A stretch of 5,784 bases of DNA from Phenylobacterium sp. Lineage in GTDB: Bacteria > Pseudomonadota > Alphaproteobacteria > Caulobacterales > Caulobacteraceae. Shown piece by piece: positions 1 through 5,207 of the stretch. A program made the translations under genes and the position numbers. Every line of letters starts with the position of its first letter. Within the stretch, counting starts at the first letter, position 1. The notes beneath the pieces are model-generated. The model did no database searches and was not told the origin of the DNA. It saw only the letters and a program-made list of their open reading frames with translations. Location of the stretch: positions 1-5,784 of the forward strand of contig JANXXA010000483.1 in assembly GCA_025350885.1 (NCBI GenBank), given 5' to 3'.

Positions 1-21
1 CTGCATCGACGCCGTCGTCAT
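1..21 (-). CDS. Start of a third gene of the kai operon (5' end only)
   Basis: An ATG at 21-19 overlaps the TGA stop of kaiB (20-18) as ATGA. The frame stays open to the window edge and gives only seven codons (M-T-T-A-S-M-Q), so the product cannot be identified from its own sequence. The reason to call a gene is the overlap: it repeats the ATGA coupling seen between kaiC and kaiB just upstream. In alphaproteobacteria kaiB is often followed by a sensor histidine kinase gene thought to serve as clock output. That identity is inference from known gene order, not something visible here. Confidence 0.5.
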
Positions 22-347
22 GGCCCGGGCTCCTCGACCGGCCGAATATCGAGCCCGACGAGAACGCGCTCGACATCGGCGAGGTTGCCGACGATGCGCT
101 TGATCGGCGTCGGCAGACGGCGGACCAGCGTGGGTACGGCAAGGATCTGATCGCCGGCCGCCAGTTGCGGATGAACCAGCAAATCGATGACCTCTATCGT
201 GTAGCGTTCCGCCAGGTATTCCTCACAGATACGCTTCAGGTTCGCGATCGCCGTCACCGATTTCGGCGTCTGGCCGGCAACGTACAGGCGCAGATTATAG
301 TAGCCCACGCGGGCGATATCCGAACAGGGTTCGGTGGCGGCCATCAT
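18..347 (-). CDS. kaiB: KaiB circadian-clock-type protein
   Basis: A complete 109-residue KaiB, close to the usual family length of about 100. KaiB is a small thioredoxin-like, fold-switching protein that binds the KaiC hexamer and influences its ATPase and phosphorylation state. The family is recognised from the first strand with [11 protein letters not shown] (residues 20-30), the [10 protein letters not shown] stretch (54-63), the [20 protein letters not shown] stretch with its conserved prolines (68-87), and the C-terminal ERVLVGLDI (93-101). The first ATG (347-345) overlaps the kaiC stop as ATGA; a second ATG follows directly and either could be used. The ribosome binding site is poor, which fits translational coupling to kaiC. 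The stop overlaps a further start codon at 21. No kaiA is visible, so KaiB must act here with KaiC alone or with a partner outside the window. Confidence 0.96.
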   Translation of the reverse strand: MMAATEPCSDIARVGYYNLRLYVAGQTPKSVTAIANLKRICEEYLAERYTIEVIDLLVHPQLAAGDQILAVPTLVRRLPTPIKRIVGNLADVERVLVGLDIRPVEEPGP

Positions 348-2044
348 TCCGCCGCCCCGCGCTTGTCGGCCATGGCGGAGCGGTCCGAAGTCAGGACCCC
401 GTCCCGGGTTCCGTCCTGCGCCGACAACGCGGAAACCTCGTCTTCCTCTCCTTGCATGTCGGCCCGCATATCGGCGATTTGCCGTTCGATGGCCGCGCTC
501 TTGCGGTCAAGCTCCCGCCGGCGGCGCTCCGTAGCCTGCCCACGACCGAGTTTTGCGTCCCGTTCGCGGGCTTCCTGAGCCAGCCTGGCCGCCCCGGTCA
601 ACACGCCCTCCGCGCCGATATAGGGCACGGTGAGTTCGACCCCATGATCGGTCAGGCGATATTCGCGTAGCTGGTTGGAGTGGCTCATGCCGCGAGACTT
701 CAGGACATAGAGGATCCGGTTTCTCTCACCGCTCGACTCGACATCGGAAAGGGAGATCCAGGTGTCCATCAAAGAGGACACACCGCGTTCCGCCTCGTTG
801 GTATAGTCCGAGGCCAGCGACAGGCTGGTGAATATACCGGTGATCCCGCGCGACTTGCAGATATCCGCCAGGCGCAGGATCGTGGAGTAGATTTCCGACT
901 CAACACCGCGGAACGCCGAGATCGGATCGACCACAACGGCGGAGGGGCCAAAATCCTCCATGTCCCGGTTCATCCGCGCCAGGTGCATTTCCAGCCCGAA
1001 CAGACTTGGCCGCACGGCTTCAAAGACCAGCAAACCGCTATCGAGGTGCTGCTGCAGATCGATTCCGGCCGAGCGCATATTGCGCACGATCTGGGCTGGG
1101 GATTCCTCGAACGCAAAATAGAGGCACCGCTCGCCGCGCTTGCACATGGCATCGGCGAACAAGGCGCCGAACGTCGACTTGCCGGTTCCCGCCAGGCCCG
1201 AGATCAGAACGCTGGACCCGCGATAGAAGCCGCCAATCCCGAACATGGAATCCAGGGCGCCTACGCCGGTCGGCACCGCTTCGGAAGCGACTTTGTGCTC
1301 AAGGCCGGCCGAGGTGACCGGCAAAACGCTGAGGCCGCGATCATCGATGAGGAACGGATATTCGTCGGTGCCGTGCGCTGAGCCACGGTATTTGACCACC
1401 CTCAGGCGACGCGTCGTCACCTGGGCGTGGACGCGGTTGTCCAGGAGGATGACGCAATCGGAAACGTATTCCTCGATCCCATAGCGGGTGAGCTGGCCAT
1501 CGCCGCGCTCGCCCGTGATGATCGCCGTGACGCCCCGATCCTTCAACCAGCCGAACAGGCGGCGCAATTCGGCTCTCAGCAGGGCTTGATCGGTAAATCC
1601 CGAGAACAGCGCCTCGATCGTATCGAGCACCACGCGCTTGGCGCCGACCTGGTCGATCGCGTAGCCCAGGCGGACGAAGAGGGCTTCAAGATCGTACTCG
1701 CCGGTCTCCTCGATCTCCGCCGGTTCGATCCGGACGTGGTCGATCGCCAGCCGACCCTCTTCGATCAACGCCTGCACGCCGTAGCCAAGCGAGGCCACAT
1801 TGGCGATGAGATCCTCTGAGCGCTCCTCGAAGCTCATGAAGACGCCATTTTCGCCGTAGAGGGTGGCGCCGTTCACCAGGAACGTCATGGCGAACAGAGT
1901 CTTCCCACAACCCGCCGCCCCGCAGAGAAGCGTCGGTCGGCCAGCGGGAATTCCGCCCAGCGTCACATGGTCCAAACCGGTGATACCGGTCAGCGTCTTC
2001 GGCAATGACGTGAGCAGGACGGGCGGTCTCTTAGATTTTGACAC
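344..2044 (-). CDS. kaiC: KaiC clock ATPase/autokinase with C-terminal coiled-coil extension
   Basis: A cytoplasmic RecA-type double ATPase of 566 residues, longer than the cyanobacterial KaiC of about 519. The CI domain has Walker A GAAGCGKT (42-49) and paired catalytic glutamates E73-E74. The CII domain has Walker A GLAGTGKS (283-290) and E313-E314. The segment VSSLMDTW aligns with the cyanobacterial ISTITDTI phosphorylation segment, so S423-S424 stand where S431-T432 do; alanine occupies the position of T426. From about 482 to 540 the chain is rich in Arg, Glu, Ala and Leu and looks like a coiled coil, as in the KaiC of Rhodobacter sphaeroides. A GTG at 2065 is also possible, but the GTG at 2044 has AAGGGAG eight bases upstream and is preferred. 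The gene heads the operon with kaiB, overlapping it by ATGA. KaiA is absent, so I infer a simple or damped timer rather than a full oscillator. Confidence 0.95.
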   Translation of the reverse strand: MSKSKRPPVLLTSLPKTLTGITGLDHVTLGGIPAGRPTLLCGAAGCGKTLFAMTFLVNGATLYGENGVFMSFEERSEDLIANVASLGYGVQALIEEGRLAIDHVRIEPAEIEETGEYDLEALFVRLGYAIDQVGAKRVVLDTIEALFSGFTDQALLRAELRRLFGWLKDRGVTAIITGERGDGQLTRYGIEEYVSDCVILLDNRVHAQVTTRRLRVVKYRGSAHGTDEYPFLIDDRGLSVLPVTSAGLEHKVASEAVPTGVGALDSMFGIGGFYRGSSVLISGLAGTGKSTFGALFADAMCKRGERCLYFAFEESPAQIVRNMRSAGIDLQQHLDSGLLVFEAVRPSLFGLEMHLARMNRDMEDFGPSAVVVDPISAFRGVESEIYSTILRLADICKSRGITGIFTSLSLASDYTNEAERGVSSLMDTWISLSDVESSGERNRILYVLKSRGMSHSNQLREYRLTDHGVELTVPYIGAEGVLTGAARLAQEARERDAKLGRGQATERRRRELDRKSAAIERQIADMRADMQGEEDEVSALSAQDGTRDGVLTSDRSAMADKRGAAE

Positions 2045-2052
2045 CTGACACG

Positions 2053-2059
2053 CTCCCTT
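2053..2059 (-). promoter_or_regulatory. Ribosome binding site deciding the kaiC start
   Basis: AAGGGAG on the minus strand lies eight bases before the GTG at 2044. The longer reading from GTG 2065 would begin upstream of this site, so the shorter protein starting V-S-K-S-K is preferred. Confidence 0.7.
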
Positions 2060-2122
2060 CCGCACGCTTCACAGGATGATCACACGCATCGCTTGAAGCT
2101 CTCAGCGGAGCGACCGACGGCG

Positions 2123-2147
2123 CGGCTGGACCGCTCCGGTCGCGCCG
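2123..2147. repeat. GC-rich inverted repeat upstream of kaiC
   Basis: Inner arms GACCG and CGGTC around a CTC loop (2129-2141) are flanked by outer arms CGGC and GCCG. It may form a hairpin in the kaiC 5' leader. There is no U-tract, so it is not a standard terminator. In DNA this GC-rich, it could be chance. Confidence 0.3.
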
Positions 2148-2324
2148 ATAACCGTCCGTCCACGGCTGTTCGGCGAAGGCGGAATGACCACGGCTTGCCA
2201 GGGGGCCGCCTTGTTGCGTCGTCGCAAGCGATGCGCCGCCGAGCCGCAATGGCACAAGTCTGTTCATGGTCGCGCCCCAGCCTGCAACGAGAGACCTGTG
2301 CTCACCGCGCGAACTTAGATTCGA

Positions 2325-2349
2325 TACGCGCGGCGCGGCAAATGGTTCC
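2325..2349 (-). promoter_or_regulatory. Candidate EcfG (general stress sigma) promoter facing kaiC
   Basis: On the minus strand GGAAC (2349-2345) is followed after 16 bases by CGTA (2328-2325). The alphaproteobacterial EcfG/SigT consensus is GGAAC-N16/17-CGTT, so one base differs. It points toward kaiC and lies about 280 bases upstream of the start, which is far but possible with a long leader. Confidence 0.3.
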
Positions 2350-2525
2350 AAACGGATATTCGCGGTCAGGTTTCGTCAGTGAATTTCGATTTGAAAACGC
2401 CCCAGAGAGTTTGGGTATAGGCGCAGCGTCGTGGGGACCGACGGCATCGCATCGCGCGCGTTCACGCTGAGATTAGGGATCGCCATCTCGCCCCAGCACA
2501 CGAGGGCGTGACCCGCCGCGCCGGC

Positions 2526-2631
2526 CACGCTATGGGGTCGGGAGAAAATCGGAGGAGTTTCCATGCGTGTTCTGACGGCTGCGACGATCCTGGTGATGAC
2601 CCTGGCCGCGACCGCCCCGGTGCACGCGGCG
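2526..2631 (+). repeat. Left copy of direct repeat (5' leader plus signal-peptide segment)
   Basis: This segment matches 4723-4827 in the same orientation. It begins with the identical 12-mer CACGCTATGGGG, continues through GGAGGAG (2551-2557) to the ATG at 2563, and ends after a signal-peptide segment. The coding part shows 51 of 69 identical bases and 16 of 23 identical residues by my hand alignment. Similarity stops abruptly on both sides. The two copies bracket the PEP-CTERM/radical SAM cassette. Confidence 0.8.
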
Positions 2632-2802
2632 CGCATCGAAGGCATGGGCAGCTTTTCGCGCGCGCGGGCAGTCGGTCAGATCGCGTCCAACGCCTTGAAC
2701 ATGGTCTTGATTTCCAGTCGGCAGGCGAGAGTTTCCTCGGCGTCGAAGCTGCCGGTTTCGGCATATTTCTGGCTGATGAAGAACGATCCGCAATCGGCAT
2801 AG
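2563..2802 (+). pseudogene. Remnant of a secreted small-protein gene (paralogue of the gene at 4759)
   Basis: The first 23 codons encode a signal peptide (MRVLTAATI, a hydrophobic stretch, then APVHA-A) nearly matching that of the intact gene at 4759, behind a strong GGAGGAG ribosome binding site five bases before the ATG. After residue 23 the similarity ends. The rest of the 79-codon frame runs mostly antisense through the 3' end of the radical SAM gene (from 2676). It lacks the mature domain of its paralogue, including its two cysteines. I read it as a truncated duplicate whose body was lost or replaced when the neighbouring cassette was joined here. The alternative is a short, newly formed secreted peptide, since start and ribosome binding site are intact. 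Confidence 0.55.
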
Positions 2803-3803
2803 TGTTCGCAATTGGCCGCGCAGCGCCGGGCGCCCGCAAGCATCTCGGCGGTCATCGCCCGGAAACGCGGCGTGTCGAGGCAGTCGAGCAGCGGCCCGTC
2901 CATCACATTGCCGAACACGAACCGGTCATCGTCGCCGAACAGCAGTTCGCCGGCAAAGATGGTGAAGTCGCCGCTGGCCGCGACGGTCAGGTTGCGAAAC
3001 GGAATCAGGGTGACCGGAACGACCTGCACCGGGTTGCCGAGCTGGCGGGCGCTTCGATAGTCCTCGAACTCGCGCACCAGGATCGGGCCGTCGGCCGGAA
3101 AGGACTGCCAGAGCGCCAGCACAAACGCCGCGTAGAGCCGCTCGACATCGGCGAACCCCGCCAGCTTGCTCTCATGGGCGACATTGGTCTCTTCAACCTT
3201 GAAACCGAGAACCGCGCATCCCGTCGATCTCACGAACGCAATGAACGCCTGAGGATCGGCCATCGTCTCGCGGGTCACCACAGCTAACAGGGCCCATGGG
3301 ATGGCGTGGGCATTGAGGGTCTCAATGCCGCGCAGCGTCAGGTGGTGCGCGGGACGGCCGGCCCAGTTCACGCGCGCGCTGTTCTGCGCTTCCGATCCAT
3401 CCAGGCTGACGCCGACCTGTGCGCCGCTGCGGATAAAATACTCGCACCACGCCGCGTCGATGAGCACGCCATTGGTCTGGAACACCTGCGCGACCTCGAC
3501 CTTGCCGCCCAAGGTCGTGGCGATGCGCGCGCAGGCGTCCTCATACCAGCCCCGCCCGACGATCAGCGGTTCGGCGCCATGCCACGAGATGGTCAATCGG
3601 TCCTCCAGCAGATCCTCATGCACGAGGCGCCGGAGCAAAGTCTCCAACACGGTCATTGACATCGTGGCGGTCTGTCGACGCACGCTGGCGGGGATGTAGC
3701 AGTAGCTGCAATTGAGGTTACAGGCGGGCGACGGCTGCACGCGGAGCATAGAAACCTTTGGCGCGGCAAACAGTCCGCCTGGATCTCCCGCCCTGTTCAA
3801 CAC
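2676..3803 (-). CDS. Radical SAM/SPASM peptide maturase, GrrM-like (cyclophane-forming type)
   Basis: A cytoplasmic iron-sulfur enzyme of 375 residues that should use S-adenosylmethionine to modify a ribosomal peptide. The N-terminal radical SAM core carries CNLNCSYC (C28, C32, C35). Next come ISWHGAEPL (72-80), FQTNG (108-112) and GVSLDGS (131-137), typical of the sulfatase-maturase-like branch. The C-terminal SPASM region has C328, C332, C338 and C361 as likely auxiliary-cluster ligands. The pattern CEHYADCG, then KYAETGSFDAEETLACRL, closely resembles GrrM/FxsB/XyeB-type enzymes, which form three-residue cyclophanes (triceptides) in precursor peptides. GTG 3803 is the longest start but has a weak ribosome binding site. 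ATG 3749 (residue 19), behind AAAGG, is an alternative that keeps all motifs. The gene starts 28 bases after the PEP-CTERM gene on the same strand, so the two are probably co-transcribed. The substrate is not obvious; no glycine-rich GrrA-type precursor is visible nearby. Confidence 0.9.
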   Translation of the reverse strand: MLNRAGDPGGLFAAPKVSMLRVQPSPACNLNCSYCYIPASVRRQTATMSMTVLETLLRRLVHEDLLEDRLTISWHGAEPLIVGRGWYEDACARIATTLGGKVEVAQVFQTNGVLIDAAWCEYFIRSGAQVGVSLDGSEAQNSARVNWAGRPAHHLTLRGIETLNAHAIPWALLAVVTRETMADPQAFIAFVRSTGCAVLGFKVEETNVAHESKLAGFADVERLYAAFVLALWQSFPADGPILVREFEDYRSARQLGNPVQVVPVTLIPFRNLTVAASGDFTIFAGELLFGDDDRFVFGNVMDGPLLDCLDTPRFRAMTAEMLAGARRCAANCEHYADCGSFFISQKYAETGSFDAEETLACRLEIKTMFKALDAI

Positions 3804-3831
3804 CCGCGAACCCGTTCAGCGTCACCGCCTT

Positions 3832-4620
3832 CTAGGTCACCAGCCTGGTTCGGCGGCGACGCAGCGCCGCGCCGATCGCGGCAAATCCGCCGAGCATCAG
3901 GGCCCAGGTCGTGGGCTCCGGCACGGCCAGCCGGTTGAAGCGGGTCTGCAGGGCGCCGAACACATTGCCATCGGTCGAGCCGTCCGCCTTTCTGTAGATG
4001 CGCGAAACGTCGATGGCGGTGTAGTCGGCGGCGAAGAATGACTGGTAGCGGTGCGGTTCGGTCAGGCCTGTGACGGTCACCTGCATGAGCAGGTTCCCCA
4101 GGCTCGGGTCGTAGGTGAAGTTCGCGCCGTCGAGGGTCAAAGACGGCGGCATCAGCCCGAAGATGTTAAAGGCCCCGAAGTTCGAGAGCAGCGCGCCCAG
4201 GTTGTTGGAGAGCGTCGTGTCCAGGCCCAAGACCGGGCGGTTGGTCAGGTAGAAGGCGACCTGATAGCTGGCCGAATCCATCGGGCCGGCGGTCGACAGG
4301 CGGAACGAGATGGAATCGACGGTGATCGCGCCGCTGAATGCGCCGGCGTTGTAGACTTCCTGATAGGTGACGCCGGGGGCCGGAAAGGACTCGCTGGCGA
4401 AACAGCTGAACGGATAGCAGTTGCCGCCATTGTTGGCGCCGATCACCGTGTTGGTGGGGGTCGGAACCCACTCGTCGCGCCAGGCCATCACAATGCGGGC
4501 TGGCTTGCTGGTTCCGCTGATCGCGCTTCCGTCGCCGCTATGGCCCGCAGTCGGCAGCGAGCTGAGCCACTCTTCGTAGATGGCGGTGGGGGTCTGGGCG
4601 ATATCAACGGAGCCAAGCAT
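3832..4620 (-). CDS. PEPxxWA-CTERM protein lacking an N-terminal signal peptide
   Basis: The 262-residue product ends in a classic sorting tail: VPEPTTWA (233-240), a short hydrophobic helix (about 240-253), then RRRR (254-257). Such proteins are normally exported by Sec and processed by an exosortase at the envelope. The middle (about 59-230, from VIGANNGGNCYPFSC to FGALQTRF) looks like the usual beta-rich body of this family, with two cysteines (C68, C73). Residues 1-58 are unusual. They are polar (MLGSVDIAQ, YEEWLSSLP, AWRDEW) and contain no hydrophobic export segment. The ATG at 4620 has GGAG six bases upstream and is preferred over the GTG at 4632; the frame extends further upstream but offers no ATG and no signal peptide. 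The gene lies directly upstream of the radical SAM maturase. The N-terminus could be a RiPP-like leader, a fusion scar or the remains of a separate small gene. No exosortase is in the window. Confidence 0.85.
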   Translation of the reverse strand: MLGSVDIAQTPTAIYEEWLSSLPTAGHSGDGSAISGTSKPARIVMAWRDEWVPTPTNTVIGANNGGNCYPFSCFASESFPAPGVTYQEVYNAGAFSGAITVDSISFRLSTAGPMDSASYQVAFYLTNRPVLGLDTTLSNNLGALLSNFGAFNIFGLMPPSLTLDGANFTYDPSLGNLLMQVTVTGLTEPHRYQSFFAADYTAIDVSRIYRKADGSTDGNVFGALQTRFNRLAVPEPTTWALMLGGFAAIGAALRRRRTRLVT

Positions 4621-4626
4621 GCCTAT

Positions 4627-4630
4627 CTCC
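4627..4630 (-). promoter_or_regulatory. Ribosome binding site deciding the PEP-CTERM gene start
   Basis: GGAG on the minus strand (within GTGGAG) lies six bases before the ATG at 4620. The upstream GTG start at 4632 overlaps this site, so the ATG is favoured. Confidence 0.6.
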
Positions 4631-4632
4631 AC

Positions 4633-4722
4633 GACAACCGTGTTGCAGTGAGCAGCGACGCTATAAAACTTAGATAACCATGGTTGGTCTAGCCATTGGC
4701 GTCAACAAATATTCACTTTCTT
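4633..4722. promoter_or_regulatory. AT-rich divergent promoter region with a palindrome
   Basis: This stretch separates the minus-strand PEP-CTERM/radical SAM pair from the plus-strand gene at 4759. It is clearly more AT-rich than its surroundings (for example CTATAAAACTTAGAT at 4661-4675). It contains the perfect 10-base palindrome AACCATGGTT (4676-4685), a possible operator. On the minus strand TTGACG (4705-4700) resembles a -35 box, but no well-spaced -10 follows, so exact promoters cannot be placed. Confidence 0.4.
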
Positions 4723-4827
4723 CACGCTATGGGGCCAGGGCGATTCAAAGGAGTTTGCATGCGCGTTCTGACTGCCGCGACGATTTCGGCCCTGGCTCTG
4801 GCGGGAGCAGCCCCGACGCACGCGGCG
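4723..4827 (+). repeat. Right copy of direct repeat (5' leader plus signal-peptide segment)
   Basis: Partner of 2526-2631 in the same orientation. It starts with CACGCTATGGGG, includes AAAGGAG (4747-4753) and the ATG at 4759, and ends after the codons for THAA. The distance from the 12-mer to the ATG differs by only one base between copies. This copy continues into an intact gene, so it is probably the parental version. Confidence 0.8.
4747..4753 (+). promoter_or_regulatory. Ribosome binding site of the secreted-protein gene
   Basis: AAAGGAG five bases before the ATG at 4759. It decides the start against the longer frame from TTG 4696. The equivalent site in the left repeat copy is GGAGGAG at 2551-2557. 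Confidence 0.75.
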
Positions 4828-5205
4828 ACCCCGCTCCCGGCTGCGCCGTCTGTCCTGGTCGCCGATGTCCGGTGCCTGTTGACCATGGCCGCGTTCGGCG
4901 GGGCCAAGGAGCGCCAGCAGGCGGCGCAGGTCGGGGTCTATTTCTTCGTCGGACGGATCAGCGCGCGCGCCCCCGGGCTCGACCTCGGCGCGGCGTTGAG
5001 GGCCGAGGCGCCCAAGCTTGGACCGCAGGAACTTCAGGTGGAACTGCGGCGCTGTGGGACGATCGTGGAGTCCCAGAGCACGGCGCTGCAGACCGCCATG
5101 TCAACGCTCGGCGGCAAGCGCGCGCCCGGACCCGCAACCGGACCCGCCGCCGCGCCGTCCCCCGCCACTCCGCCGGCGCCCGCCGCGCCGCCAGCCCCGC
5201 GCTAG
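4759..5205 (+). CDS. Small secreted protein with Pro/Ala-rich tail, function unknown
   Basis: A 148-residue protein I cannot assign to a named family. It has a standard Sec signal peptide (MRVLTAATISALALAG, likely cleaved after THA at 19-22). The mature domain of about 95 residues has C39 (in DVRCLL) and C99 (in LRRCG), which may form a disulfide in the periplasm; the segment YFFVGRISAR lies between them. The tail from about 121 to 148 is almost entirely Pro, Ala and Gly and is probably disordered. The ATG at 4759 is chosen over an in-frame TTG at 4696 because AAAGGAG lies five bases before it and the signal peptide starts there. A paralogous 5' end lies at 2563. The stop is two bases from the stop of the convergent sirtuin gene. 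Small proteins of this layout occur as hypotheticals in Caulobacterales, from memory. Confidence 0.85.
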   Translation: MRVLTAATISALALAGAAPTHAATPLPAAPSVLVADVRCLLTMAAFGGAKERQQAAQVGVYFFVGRISARAPGLDLGAALRAEAPKLGPQELQVELRRCGTIVESQSTALQTAMSTLGGKRAPGPATGPAAAPSPATPPAPAAPPAPR

Positions 5206-5207
5206 CC

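Larger units (their letters stand above)
2045..2525. other. Long intergenic region upstream of kaiC
   Basis: About 480 bases between the kaiC start and the left direct repeat. Several open frames cross it, but none has recognisable protein features, a good ribosome binding site or a domain motif. It presumably holds the kai promoter. Visible elements are the kaiC ribosome binding site, a GC-rich hairpin at 2123-2147 and one EcfG-like promoter candidate at 2325-2349. I see no tRNA, rRNA, CRISPR or insertion-sequence ends in it. Confidence 0.6.

Noticed and set aside
680..1381. 233-codon open frame on the plus strand opposite kaiC
   Set aside because: It lies wholly inside kaiC on the other strand. 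High-GC coding DNA commonly leaves long antisense frames, and the translation shows no domain or ribosome binding site.
2031..2351. 106-codon open frame on the minus strand upstream of kaiC
   Set aside because: No recognisable motif, a composition rich in Arg, Ser and Pro as expected of non-coding GC-rich DNA, and overlap with the kaiC start. Better read as the kai leader region.
2093..2470. 125-codon open frame on the plus strand in the kaiC upstream region
   Set aside because: No domain, no convincing ribosome binding site, and low-complexity Arg/Ser/Ala content.
2642..2670. GGGCAG ... CGCGCGCG ... GGGCAG considered as a terminator after the radical SAM gene
   Set aside because: The two GGGCAG blocks are direct, not inverted, and there is no U-tract. 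Only the CGCGCGCG run is self-complementary.
2508..3287. 259-codon open frame on the plus strand opposite the radical SAM gene
   Set aside because: Antisense shadow of a clearly real gene with all its catalytic motifs. The translation has no family features.
4051..4677. 208-codon open frame on the plus strand opposite the PEP-CTERM gene
   Set aside because: Antisense shadow. The minus-strand frame carries the PEP-CTERM tail and a good ribosome binding site.
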